64,000 nucleotides of DNA from Malaya genurostris (lineage: Eukaryota > Arthropoda > Insecta > Diptera > Culicidae). Positions 12,631 through 22,589 of the stretch are shown in pieces (the stretch's first letter is position 1; the number at the start of each line of letters is the position of its first letter). Both the position numbers and the translations under genes were made by a program. Below the pieces are notes generated by a model. It worked only from the letters and a program-made list of their open reading frames with translations. It was not told where the DNA came from and made no database searches. The stretch covers positions 46,727,002 to 46,791,001 of the forward strand of contig NC_080571.1 in NCBI RefSeq assembly GCF_030247185.1, read 5' to 3'.

Positions 12631-13316
12631 GATTTGTTTATCGGCTATGCAGTCAATAATGGATTAAAACGATTATTTTTGTTTTAACACCCAACGTTTC
12701 GACGCTACTGGTTTGCGTCTTCTTCAGGGGAACTGTATTTAGAAATAGACAAATTATGTTCGACTAATCACAATTATGAAAAGACTTACAAAAACAGGTT
12801 ATCGTTCCTCGTCAAAAACACTCTTGTAGGTGTCAATAGTCATACGGTGGAGATTCAGCTTCTGGTATAACTACAAAAACACATATAACAAATATTCACA
12901 AGAAATGTACAAACAGGGCTACTTACAAAAATTACAATAAAATTACTCATTAAAATTTGTCTAGAAACACAAATTAACTTTGGCTATGGTCACTATCTTT
13001 TGTTTTGGCGGATTTTTTTTTCTTCTCTCTGATTTCTATCTATGGTACATAATGAAATATTTCGTTGCTTGGCGGTAAAAAAGGGTTATGATATCTTAGA
13101 AATATTTCTTGTGAAACAATTCCTAATTGTATGCAATATTGCTGCGTATACCACACTAAGACCATCTGTGTCTGTACGATTGTTAACAGTATGTGATGTA
13201 TTGGTTATATGACACATTTCTAGATATGGGAGAGCTGAGGAACGGAAAGTGCGATCTACTACTGTGGTCTTATCTATTGCGAATCTGTGTTCGTGATCAA
13301 TGCAATGTTCTATTAG
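12631..13316 (-). repeat. PLE left arm (3' end of element)
   Basis: Contains the last ~75 codons of the PLE protein and the 3' noncoding region. It is repeated in inverted orientation at 15591-16285. The 3' noncoding part holds the hammerhead-like segment at 12697-12727. Confidence 0.88.
12680..12727 (-). ncRNA. Hammerhead-ribozyme-like core in PLE terminus
   Basis: On the minus strand CTGAAGA (12721-12727) fits the CUGANGA core, followed by one extra A, a 5-bp stem GACGC/GCGTC (12715-12719 with 12701-12705) and GAAAC (12696-12700). A short helix III (ACG/UGU) can follow. No complementary helix I was found, and the copy in the other arm has CTGAAGT. PLEs are known to carry hammerhead motifs, so this is credible but incomplete. 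Confidence 0.45.
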
Positions 13317-15575
13317 CGCAGTTTGTGCTCTAAGAGATGTGATCTGATCATCTGTGTGAGTATGATCTTGTATAATATGTTCTAATTTGTTTACATTTGA
13401 TTTATGCCCTGCTAGCCTGACTTTTAGAGAATTTTTGGTCATGCCGATATAGCAACTTTCGCAGTTGTTACATGGTATTTTGTATATAACATTATGTTGT
13501 TGCATTATAGGTACGGGATCTTTAACTTTACTATGGAGTGAACCTACGGTATGTATCTGCCTGCAGGCGCATCTTACGGAACTGTAGTCTTTCTTCAAAA
13601 CACGGATGATTCGTGATGTTAGTCCATTGATGTTTGCTATGGATCGGTAGGTAGTTTCAGATAACGATGGTGCTGCTGATGACGATGCTATTGATGATGA
13701 GGCTGTTGACGACGATGATGCTGGTGATGTATGAAGTGAACCGTTGTATGCTGTGTGTGAGCTATTTTTATGTTTAGCGTAGTGGTGTTGCAGTAGACTG
13801 TTGATGAAAGTTCGGGGGTAGTTGTTTTCTTGCAAGTTATTGAAAATTATCCTTTTTAATGTTTCCGGATCAAGGTTGGTTGAGAGAGCGTATACTCGGT
13901 GGATGAAATTTTTGGCTACGTTAATTTTGTTATTGAACTGGTGAAACGAATAGAAATTTAGCAGACGGCCTGATGAGATTGGTTTAGAGTACCATTCGGT
14001 TTTGAGTATTTGGTCTGCTTTACGAATAATTGCCATGTCGAGATATGGTAATCTGTTGTTTTGTTCTATTTCTATTGTGAATTGTAGATGTGCTTCTTGT
14101 TCATTGAACAGTTTGAGAACAAATTGAGCTTTATCTCTTGGTACGGCAAGAAAAAGGTCGTCAACATATTTTCCCAGCACGGGGATTTCGAAATTAAATG
14201 TTTTTACAGTTTTGTGTATGAGGTTGTCCAGTACGATGTCAGCTAAAATCGGTGAAAGAGGGCTTCCCATCGCAGTGCCAAACTTTTGACGGTAGAATTT
14301 GTTTTTATAGCAAAAATAACTGGATTCTATGAGGAAGTTCACTATTTCGAGAAATAAATCCAGGTTTATGTTTGTTTTCTCTCTTATTTCTGGCCAGCGT
14401 TCGATGATGTTTCTATTTACGAGCTGTATCGGTATGTTTGTAAATAATAAAATCACGTCTAGAGAGATCATTATGTAATTTGGCGGTAATGTTATACTGT
14501 TAATCATTTTACAAAATTCGAATGAGTTTTTTATGTCATATCTGCTGGAGGTAGCTTCTTTTAGTATGTTTGATATGTATTTGGATAGTTTGTATGTAGG
14601 TGCAGTAACATTTGGTACAACCGGTCTCAACGGAAGACTGTTTTTGTGTGCTTTTGGTTGGCCGTATATTCTAGGACAGATGGCATTATAAGTTCGTAGT
14701 TGTCCTGCTGTTTTGTTATCAATCAGTTTGAAATTCGCTAATCTTGTAACTAGCTGGTTATTTTTTGTTTGGAAGGTCGATGTTGGATCTCTTTTAATCT
14801 CTTGATAAGTTTTTGAGTCTGCTACTAATGCATACATTTTCTCTTCATAGTCTTTCGTGTACATGATGACTGAACGGTTTCCTTTATCCGACGAAAGTAT
14901 CGAGGTTTCAGGATGCTCATTGAGAAATTTCCTAGTGGTTGTATATGCAGTAGAACAAAAACGGGCAAGAGGTTCATTTTTTCCCGATAAACCTTCGAAA
15001 CCGACCAGGTAGATTTGAATAATATTGGATATTCTGCACCTATTTTGATTTTGTATGGTTTTGTCTGAAATTGTGTGTAATATTGATTCAACATCAGCGA
15101 TGAGGTGGTACACGGGAATTCGGGATACTGAGCATATAGGTAATGCATATTTTGGTCCAAGGCTTAGTAGTGTCATGCTGTCTTTTGGAAGTTGTACTGT
15201 CGTTGTGTTTAGAATTGCTTTCTCATTTATGGATGGTTGTGTATTATTTTCGTGTATAGATAATGCTATTATTTTGCGATATTTTTGATCTGTTTTTCGG
15301 TTCCGATTGTTCAATTGGCGTAAGAAACTGTTTTCTTGTGTATTTTTAAACCTTAATACTGTTGTTTCGCTAGTTAATTTGGCTATTGTTGTTAACAGAT
15401 TGCTCCGATGTTTCTGTAACTTACTGATGGTGTGAAAAGTTTGCCTGATCTCCAAATTCAGAACTGATTTTTTGAACCTAATCAAGATGTTGTTTGCTTT
15501 GTTGAGAATGGGTCCGTTTTCAGTCAACAATTGATATATGCATTTAAACGATTGTATTATATGATTTGGAAACAC
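13086..15575 (-). CDS. Penelope-like reverse transcriptase/GIY-YIG endonuclease, intact
   Basis: An uninterrupted 829-residue protein, the normal size for PLEs. RT motif A is SLDV (Asp373) followed by LFTNIP; FGTAMGSPLSPILAD is at 432-446; the catalytic YVDD box is at 470-473. A Ser/Ala-rich linker covers about 613-640. CAC (669-671) precedes the GIY-YIG nuclease: VIYKI (696-700), CNNCESCYIG (702-711), Arg720, and a His-rich EHCIDHEHRF (756-765). By family knowledge the nuclease nicks target DNA and the RT copies the RNA into the nick. The start is the first ATG, only 15 bases inside the junction with the inverted arm, so the 5' leader must come from that arm. No stop or frameshift is seen, so this copy may be able to encode an active enzyme. 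Confidence 0.93.
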   Translation of the reverse strand: MFPNHIIQSFKCIYQLLTENGPILNKANNILIRFKKSVLNLEIRQTFHTISKLQKHRSNLLTTIAKLTSETTVLRFKNTQENSFLRQLNNRNRKTDQKYRKIIALSIHENNTQPSINEKAILNTTTVQLPKDSMTLLSLGPKYALPICSVSRIPVYHLIADVESILHTISDKTIQNQNRCRISNIIQIYLVGFEGLSGKNEPLARFCSTAYTTTRKFLNEHPETSILSSDKGNRSVIMYTKDYEEKMYALVADSKTYQEIKRDPTSTFQTKNNQLVTRLANFKLIDNKTAGQLRTYNAICPRIYGQPKAHKNSLPLRPVVPNVTAPTYKLSKYISNILKEATSSRYDIKNSFEFCKMINSITLPPNYIMISLDVILLFTNIPIQLVNRNIIERWPEIREKTNINLDLFLEIVNFLIESSYFCYKNKFYRQKFGTAMGSPLSPILADIVLDNLIHKTVKTFNFEIPVLGKYVDDLFLAVPRDKAQFVLKLFNEQEAHLQFTIEIEQNNRLPYLDMAIIRKADQILKTEWYSKPISSGRLLNFYSFHQFNNKINVAKNFIHRVYALSTNLDPETLKRIIFNNLQENNYPRTFINSLLQHHYAKHKNSSHTAYNGSLHTSPASSSSTASSSIASSSAAPSLSETTYRSIANINGLTSRIIRVLKKDYSSVRCACRQIHTVGSLHSKVKDPVPIMQQHNVIYKIPCNNCESCYIGMTKNSLKVRLAGHKSNVNKLEHIIQDHTHTDDQITSLRAQTALIEHCIDHEHRFAIDKTTVVDRTFRSSALPYLEMCHITNTSHTVNNRTDTDGLSVVYAAILHTIRNCFTRNISKIS

Positions 15576-15590
15576 ACCTGATTTTCTACA

Positions 15591-16285
15591 CTAATAGAAC
15601 ATTGCATTGATCACGAACACAGATTCGCAATAGATAAGACCACAGTAGTAGATCGCACTTTCCGTTCCTCAGCTCTCCCATATCTAGAAATGTGTCATAT
15701 AACCAATACATCACATACTGTTAACAATCGTACAGACACAGATGGTCTTAGTGTGGTATACGCAGCAATATTGCATACAATTAGGAATTGTTTCACAAGA
15801 AATATTTCTAAGATATCATAACCCTTTTTTACCGCCAAGCAACGAAAAATTTCATTATGTACCATAGATAGAAATCAGAGAGAAGAAAAAAAAATCCGCC
15901 AAAACAAAAGATAGTGACCATAGCCAAAGTTTTTTAATTTGTGTTTCTAGACAAATTTTAATGAGTAATTTTATTGTAATTTTTGTAAGTAGCCCTGTTT
16001 GTACATTTCTTGTAAATATTTGTTATATGTGTTTTTGTAGTTATACCAGAAACTGAATCTCCACCGTATGACTATTGACACCTACAAGAGTGTTTTTGAC
16101 GAGGAACGATAACCTGTTTTTGTAAGTCTTTTCATAATTGTGATTAGTCGAACATAGTTTGTAACGTCTATTTCTAAATACAGTTCCACTGAAGTAGACG
16201 CAAACCAGTAGCGTTGAAACGTTGGGTGTTAAAACAAAAATAATCGTTTTAATCCATTATTGACTGCATAGCCGATAAACAAATC
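15591..16285 (+). repeat. PLE right arm (inverted copy of 3' end)
   Basis: Inverted partner of 12631-13316. It starts at CTAATAGAAC and reads on the + strand through EHCIDHEHRFAIDK to the natural stop and the 3' noncoding sequence. It supplies all sequence upstream of the PLE start codon, and small differences (such as CTGAAGT for CTGAAGA) show slight divergence. Confidence 0.88.
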
Positions 16286-16287
16286 TA

Positions 16288-17212
16288 CAGGGTGATTTTT
16301 TAAGAGCTTGAGAACTTTTTTAAACAATAAAACGCATAAAATTTGCAAAATCTCATCGGTTCTTTATTTTAAACGTTAGATTGGTACATGACATTTACTT
16401 TTTGAAGATAATTTCATTTAAATGTTGACCGCGGCTGCGTCTTAGGTGGTCCATTCGGAAAGTCCAATTTTGGGCAACTTTTTCGAGCATTTCGACCGGA
16501 ATAGCCCGAATTTCTTCGGAAATGTTGTCTTCCAAAGCTGGAATAGTTACTGACTTATTTCTGTAGACTTTAGACTTGACGTAGCCCCACAAAAAATAGT
16601 CTAAAGGCGTCAAATCGCATGATCTTGGTGGCCAACTTACCGGTCCATTTCTTGAGATGAATTGTTCTCCGAAGTTTTCCCTCAAAATGGCCATAGAATC
16701 GCGAGCTGTGTGGCATGTAGCGCCATCTTGTTGAAACCACATGTCAACCAAGTTCAGTTCTTCCATTTTTGGCAACAAAAAGTTTGTTAGCATCGAACGA
16801 TAGCGATCGCCATTCACTGTAACGTTGCGTCCAACAGCATCTTTGAAAAAATACGGTCCAATGATTCCACCAGCGTACAAACCACACCAAACAGTGCATT
16901 TTTCGGGATGCATGGGCAGTTCTTGAATGGCTTCTGGTTGCTCTTCACTCCAAATGCGGCAATTTTGCTTATTTACGTAGCCATTCAACCAGAAATGAGC
17001 CTCATCGCTGAACAAAATTTGTCGATAAAAAAGCGGATTTTCCGAATGGACCACCTAAGACGAAGCCGCGGTCAACATTTAAATGAAATTATCTTCAAAA
17101 AGTAAATGTCATGTACCAATCTAACGTTTAAAATAAAGAACCGAAGAGATTTTGCAAATTTTATGCGTTTTATTGTTTAAAAAAGTTCTCAAGCTCTTGA
17201 AAAATCACCCTG
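16288..17212 (-). mobile_element. DD41D mariner-like element with ~175 bp inverted ends
   Basis: The ends are CAGGGTGATTTTT and its inverse, flanked by TA on both sides (16286-16287 and 17213-17214), the Tc1/mariner target duplication. The inverted arms are about 175 bp (16288-16464 and about 17039-17212), far longer than a usual terminal repeat, because the right arm is a copy of the transposase gene's 3' end. The 5' half of the transposase gene is missing. At 925 bp it is a rearranged, probably non-autonomous derivative. Confidence 0.85.
16395..17054 (-). pseudogene. DD41D transposase, N-terminally truncated
   Basis: 219 residues remain of a protein normally around 340. Visible are ILFSDEAHFWLNGYVN with the first catalytic Asp, MWFQQDGATCHTA with the second, and RSCDLTPLDYFLWGYVKSKVY with the third. 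Exactly 41 residues separate the second and third Asp, the rosa-type spacing. The DNA-binding helix-turn-helix domains are absent. The apparent start codon at 17054 lies in the inverted arm, so the first few residues are created by the rearrangement. Confidence 0.85.
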
Positions 17213-17214
17213 TA

Positions 17215-18110
17215 CATTCAAATAGAATCCAGTCGAAAGTGTCCCAAATTAACCCTAGAGATAGATAAGTTTTTTTGAATACGATTGCAGGAGGATTGCC
17301 CCGAAAACCTACTCAGTGTTGGAGAAATCATGATCAGAAAAAGTTCATTTCATTATCACTCGTAAAAAAGTCAGTTCAAAATATTTTCTAGAAAAAAATG
17401 AAAACTGACTGAAAAAATCACTTCCGCGATTTCCACTCATGAAACAATTATCGACAAAACTCTAAGCCTCGAAGTTTGCAAGTGATTTTTTTTGTTAGCG
17501 AAACTTGATGACGAATTTCCACCCAGAGAAATATCGATAGAGAGATAATCGAAAGAGAGAAGATGACTAATCGACGCTGAATTTCCTTACGCTTCAGTTC
17601 GACACCGAAGTGACTCGTACAAGATTTAATTTTTATATTTTCAGCAATAATGAATTCTCTACTAAATAAATTCGCAACTGAGAAATAATGACTGAAATAT
17701 TTTTTATGCACGTAGGGTGACCAAAATGAAGAGCAATATTTTTTCCACATTCCAGAAGCAATTAGAAAAAGAGAATGTACAGCTCAAACAATTTAAGGCC
17801 ATTTGCTAAACTTGAAGCTTACGATGATGAAAAGTCTTTTAAACACTAGAATATGATTATATAAATTAAAGGCAATAAATTTACTCACAGTTATCTTCCC
17901 CCTAGACGTTCCTCCGTTCTCGAGATATAAGACTTATCATTCTACAAAAAGGGCGTCCTAGAACGAGTTCTAGGAAAGCAAATGATCCCTTCGGAAAATA
18001 TATACACTGAAGAAAGAGTCAATGGTATTTCTACAATTAAAAAATCTTTTGAATTGTTCCAACATACTACATGGAAGGAGAAGTTCTGGGTCTAACAAAG
18101 AAAAAGTCGA
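17215..18110. other. No recognisable gene
   Basis: AT-rich DNA without a recognisable protein or shared repeat. A 100-residue minus-strand frame at 17448-17750 shows no known motif. Confidence 0.5.
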
Positions 18111-18111
18111 T

Positions 18112-18350
18112 TTGAAAACTTTTTTTATTATTCAGTATAATCTCCATCTAGAGCGCCACACTTGACCCATCGGTCCTCCAACATTTTGATGCTCTTTGAA
18201 AAACAAAAAGATTTGTCAAGGCCTTAAAAATAGGCTTACGTTTCTGCAATGACCTCAGCCTTCGACGAAAATTTCTTTTCCTGGACAAACGTTTTCAGAT
18301 TTGAAAATAGACAATAGTTGCTGGGGACCAGGTCTGGAGAATACGGGGGA
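18112..18350 (-). pseudogene. mariner transposase C-terminal fragment
   Basis: Read on the minus strand the segment gives PYSPDLVPSNYCLFSNLKTF, then KKFSSKAEVIAET and IKMLEDRWVKCGALDGDY. This matches the C-terminus of DD34D mariner transposases, but the last catalytic Asp is replaced by Asn and stops interrupt it. Only the 3' end survives. Confidence 0.7.
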
Positions 18351-18384
18351 TGGTGAACCATTCCGTACCATAAAAGTTTTTGAC

Positions 18385-18465
18385 ACGAAGTGCGGTTTTG
18401 AGAATCGAACCCAGATAGGTAGTGTGAAAATCTAACATCATATCCATCATGCTATGGCCACCATG
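18385..18465 (-). repeat. tRNA-related SINE fragment
   Basis: On the minus strand 'tggccatagcatgatgg' resembles an A box and 'gggttcgattctc' a B box. The layout matches the better copy at 56611-56760 ('gggcatagcgtgatggg' and 'gggttcgattccc'), so this is a diverged member of the same family. Confidence 0.5.
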
Positions 18466-18479
18466 TTTTAATAATTTTA

Positions 18480-20450
18480 TTTAACGTTTTATACGTCGTA
18501 TCAGCCTTCGAAAGAACTCTGAATAAAACAGGCTAGCAAAAGTTTCCCGAGCATTGTAATAAAACCGAAATTGATCATTTTACAACCCTTTCGAATAATG
18601 AAATTTATGCAGCACTTCAGTTTTATACCACCCGAACAAAAAAAAAAGAAGTTCATATTTCTGCTCGAAATGAAATAGTACCTCCCTTCATTATAGGTAT
18701 AACAAGTACGAATATTTCATTTGCTGTCATAATTCTACACTACAATCATCCACTGCACGGCTCTTACCGTGCATATCCAAGTAATAAAACCAACCTCATT
18801 GAACACCTCCTCCTGCCGGAGAGAGAGAGAGAAGCACGGTGGAGCTTTCCTTCTGCCCTTCTGGGAGAGCGCGGCAGTTTGCCGGCTGAGTGCGATTGCC
18901 AGAAACTCCCACGCCTGTACCTTCCTTCCTCGTACACAATTCAAAATCACTCGTAGGGGGCGCTAAATGTAATTCGCCTCAAAAACTTCATTACAGCACT
19001 TTTGAATTAAATTCATTAGCAACTTCTCGGCTTTTCGTTCCCGGGAATATGTTTGCCCGAATATCTGCGGCTCGGAGTTGCGGTGTAGTGCGAATATTTT
19101 CCGAGGAAAGCAGCAGGAGCAGCAAATGGATACCGGCGAGCGGGGTCGTTTCGGGAAGCACTGTGTGTCTATCTTACATTCCGGAGGAAGTGGTTCATAT
19201 TGTACGGGAAGCGGCATCATTTGTGGCTTAGCCGGGTGGGAAGCAGCACCTATGTCGAGTGCACACACACACACACCGCCGGTGCAGGTTTTAATTCCGA
19301 CCGAACCAACGGGACGGAAACTTTGGTATTAAGCAGCACTTTGTTTCGTACATGTCTAGCAGCATGTGTATCACAGTTGTGTGGGATTATTGTTCCGAGA
19401 TGTAATTAAAAGTTTTATGCTGTGTAATGTTTCAAATATGATTTCGAGGTTTTCATTCCAGATGTCGCTTGGCACGTTCCAATGCGAATGTGTAGGGTTT
19501 CGAAGCGATGCTGTGCAACTACCAAAGATTCCCAACACACTTCATGAACCATCCCTAATTGACAAGCTTGGAAAAAAACTTCGACGCCATGCTCAACCAA
19601 AAAAACCGCTAAAAACTTGCCGTCTCCATCGTTGATTAAATTTTCGCCTCTTTAACCGCTCTGACTTTGTCTGTGCTGTATCCTGAGCGCGCTAGTTCGT
19701 GGCAGATGAGGTCAAACTTTCTACACCCGGAGTTCGCGCGGGGTGTCAGAACAAAAAATTAAAGGATTTGTAATTTGGATCCGTCCGTCCGTCAGTTCGT
19801 TCGTCCGCGGACAAAAAACGCCCGCAACTAGTATACCTGTTTCGGTTCGTGAACTGGAACTCCAAACCTTTACATTTCTAACCACGGGGTTAAGCGAAAA
19901 TTAAGTTAATTTGTGTAAGCCGGCAAAGTTTCGGTTTTTTAGCCGGTGAAACGGATTATTTCTTCAAAGCTTTTTTGCTGTTGTGTTAGCTAACGCTCTA
20001 ACGGTTTTACTTTGTATTGCAAACGAAGCAGCTGCGGGGTGTTGAAGATTTGTTTGGCTTCACTAAAGAGTTTTATTGGATTTTTTTATAATATGATAAT
20101 AATGTGCTTTTGTTGTCTTAATTTATTCCGTTGGAGCCGCAACTGATCTCATATTTTAGCAAGAAAATCGTTCCGAAGATTGGTGAGACGGCTTTTCTTA
20201 TTGAAATGATGATATGGCACAGCTTCAGAGCTCATTAGTGTACAAATTTAATGCAAATTACTTTCGCATGCCATGAAACTATTTCCAATAAAGTTTGAAT
20301 TCAAATATGTATATGTTAGAGGAAGTACAGGCAAATATGCACATGTTTCCACAAACAACCAGTGTTGGTAGTGGGAACGCCACGAACTTAAAACCACCAT
20401 CAGCCCAAGCTGCATATTTTAATGTGTCGGAAAATCCGAAAAACCTTCTA
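18480..20450. other. Unique, locally GC-richer noncoding region
   Basis: Composition is less AT-rich than the flanks (notably 18770-19350 and 19650-19900). It includes a GA run near 18815 and CCGT/CCGTT runs near 19785. Several overlapping short frames occur, none recognisable. It could include an untranslated exon or regulatory DNA of the furin gene, but nothing in the sequence proves that. Confidence 0.4.
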
Positions 20451-22585
20451 AGTCCATTATTTGTTTATTTGTTTATTTTGGGGAGCAGGGAAAAGCCCGA
20501 TGGAGATGAAATATAGCAATTTCTCTCTCCAGCAGGCATAAAACCTCCTCATCTTTTGTATCAACAGATTACAATGATCCAACAGATACATTTGCGTTTA
20601 AAACTAACAATTAAAACTAACAGTTAAAGCCAAACCACTAACTATATAACTAGTTGATGACACAATATTACAGCATTACAGAGCAGCTTCCTTGAAAGGC
20701 GGGATAGAAGAGAAAAGTGGATATAAAGATGGAAGAAGAAGGTTAGTTGGGGAGCATTGAGTGAGCGTGGACGAACGACGGGGTTAGAACCGGCATGTAG
20801 ATCTAATTAGTGAACAAAAAGATGGTGGAAGACGGAGAAAATGAGAGGGAGGACGAACAGGTTAGTTTCGGCGAATCTGATTAGTTTCCAATGAAGATGG
20901 TGAACAATTATTTACTGGATAGTTAAGGAATCGTTGAATAAGCGTTTCATCGCATTACGCGAGAGATGAAAATCAAAGACCTGCGAGCAACTGTTAAATA
21001 AACGACACATACTGAGAAACGGTTCATTATAACCGTAGTTAGTTCTAGCACGAGGGATTCGTAAAAATGGATGTGAACGAAGATTGCGACGATGGATGTC
21101 AAAGTTGACCAATCGTAGGAGATCAGGGCAATCAATATGTGATTGTATTAAATCAGCGATGAAAACAGCCTTGTAGACGTTTCTACGATTACACAGCGGA
21201 TCCAGTTCGATCAGTCGGCAACGATAATTATAACTTGGGAGGTTTAATGGGTCTCTCCATGGTAGATTTCGGAGAGCAAACCTAATGAATTTGCGTTGAA
21301 CAGCTTCAATACGATCGACATCAGTTTGATAATGAGGTGACCAAACGACAGCCGCATATTCAAGCGATGATCGAACTAGTGCACAATAAAGAGTTTTCAA
21401 GCAGTGTATGTTAGTGAAATTTTTGGTAATTCGAAATATGAAGCCTAAGAGTTTCGATGCCTTCGAAATCACGTAGTCAATGTGATTCTTAAAATTAAGT
21501 TTATCATCAAGAATAACTCCTAAATCTTTCACGAACGATTCACGCTTAAGAACATTTTGCGAAAGATTGTAATCATATCTTAATACTGAGTGCTTGCGGG
21601 AAAAAGATATGACGGAGCATTTAGAGGCGTTTAATACCATCTTGTTGGAGTGACACCATTCAACGAATGTATTCAATTGAGCTTGCAGAAAGTGTGCATC
21701 TTCTTGTTCTTTGATCAGATGGTAGAGTTTGAAGTCATCCGCAAATGATAGTTTAAAACATTTCAGTAAGAAATGCAGATCATTAAGGTAGAGTAGAAAT
21801 ATATACGGTCCTAAGTGACTTCCTTGAGGTACTCCAGAACTCACAGCGAACGGTGATGTTGTACAGTTTCCTATTTTTACCGACATCTCACGACCAGTAA
21901 GATATGAGTGCATCCAATTCAGTAAAGAACCACCAAAGCCAAGTCTGTCAAGTTTAGCAATTGTTATTTGATGGTTAATTTTATCAAATGCCGCTGAAAA
22001 ATCAGTGGAGATAGCGTCTACCTGAAGACGAGATTGCATGGACTGCATGATGAAAGATGTGTAAGTTACTAGGTTAGTAGATGTTGACCGTTTAGGCATA
22101 AATCCGTGTTGATTTTCAGATATATAGTCATTGAACTTATGAGTTATGAAGTCGAGAACAATGATTTCAAATAACTTGGAAACAGCACATAGGGAGGCTA
22201 TTCCACGGTAATTTGTAATATCTGATTTGTTGCCTTTCTTAAAAACCGGGAAAATGTAAGATTTTTTCCAGAGGTCAGGAAATGTTCCCAACTGAAGTGA
22301 CATGTTGAACAGCATTGTCAGTGGTAAGACGAGGCTATCCAAGCACTTGTTTAGTACTATTGAAGGAATACCATCAGGTCCTGCATTTGTAGAGCTTTTT
22401 AATTTAAAGCATGCTTTACTTATCATAGTCGGTGTAATAGTAGGGTGTGGTCCAACAGGGGAACGAAGAGGAACGTTGTTTATAGCTTTAGATACTTCGG
22501 AGCTGCTGAGGATTTCACAGGAGAAAACGCTACTGAAGTGCCTTTGAAATAGATTGCAGGTATCAGGCAAGGTAGATGATTTAAA
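20450..22585 (-). mobile_element. 5'-truncated Jockey-type LINE
   Basis: A non-LTR retrotransposon on the minus strand: the reverse transcriptase frame plus about 450 bases of likely 3' untranslated DNA (20450-20911). The upstream endonuclease domain and ORF1 are absent, as is usual after incomplete target-primed reverse transcription. The 3' boundary is approximate. The truncated end abuts a DD41D relic at about 22590. Confidence 0.75.
20912..22570 (-). CDS. LINE reverse transcriptase (Jockey superfamily), partial but open
   Basis: 552 residues without a stop. The RT blocks appear in order: STNAGPDGIPSIVL, YRGIASLCAVSKLFE, QHGFMPKRSTSTNL, TDFSAAFDKINH (motif A), SGVPQGSHLGPYIFLLYLND (motif B), LSFADDFKLY (catalytic FADD) and FVKDLGVILDD, then a long C-terminal region. 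FADD and the loop sequences suit the CR1/Jockey/I group. The apurinic endonuclease domain expected upstream is missing, so this is the C-terminal part of ORF2. A decayed relative in opposite orientation lies at 43340-44070. Confidence 0.85.
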   Translation of the reverse strand: MPDTCNLFQRHFSSVFSCEILSSSEVSKAINNVPLRSPVGPHPTITPTMISKACFKLKSSTNAGPDGIPSIVLNKCLDSLVLPLTMLFNMSLQLGTFPDLWKKSYIFPVFKKGNKSDITNYRGIASLCAVSKLFEIIVLDFITHKFNDYISENQHGFMPKRSTSTNLVTYTSFIMQSMQSRLQVDAISTDFSAAFDKINHQITIAKLDRLGFGGSLLNWMHSYLTGREMSVKIGNCTTSPFAVSSGVPQGSHLGPYIFLLYLNDLHFLLKCFKLSFADDFKLYHLIKEQEDAHFLQAQLNTFVEWCHSNKMVLNASKCSVISFSRKHSVLRYDYNLSQNVLKRESFVKDLGVILDDKLNFKNHIDYVISKASKLLGFIFRITKNFTNIHCLKTLYCALVRSSLEYAAVVWSPHYQTDVDRIEAVQRKFIRFALRNLPWRDPLNLPSYNYRCRLIELDPLCNRRNVYKAVFIADLIQSHIDCPDLLRLVNFDIHRRNLRSHPFLRIPRARTNYGYNEPFLSMCRLFNSCSQVFDFHLSRNAMKRLFNDSLTIQ

Positions 22586-22589
22586 CTCT

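Larger units (their letters stand above)
12631..16285 (-). mobile_element. Penelope-like retroelement with inverted 3' ends
   Basis: A complete-looking Penelope-like element (PLE) on the minus strand. The open frame is flanked by inverted copies of the element's own 3' end: left arm 12631-13316 and right arm 15591-16285. The right arm re-encodes the protein's C-terminus (from about residue 755) in the opposite direction. Both arms end in the same GATTTGTTTATCGGC sequence, which defines the boundaries. PLEs are known for variable pseudo-LTR arrangements, including inverted ones. Arm similarity is very high, so insertion is probably recent. It abuts a DD41D transposon on the right. Confidence 0.9.

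Noticed and set aside
12176..12631. Frames encoding LYLCTFVP repeats as hydrophobic proteins
   Set aside because: Pure translation of an 8-bp microsatellite, open in three frames simultaneously.
12615..17275. 'gagatagataa' on both sides of PLE plus DD41D as a target duplication
   Set aside because: The word lies 2-3 bases outside the PLE on the left but ~45 bases outside the DD41D element on the right, so it does not fit either boundary.
18008..18045. CTGAAGA at 18008 as another hammerhead core
   Set aside because: No helix II followed by GAAA.
18735..19635. Coding exon in the GC-richer stretch
   Set aside because: Frames overlap on both strands, lack recognisable motifs and no frame is clearly favoured by splice signals.
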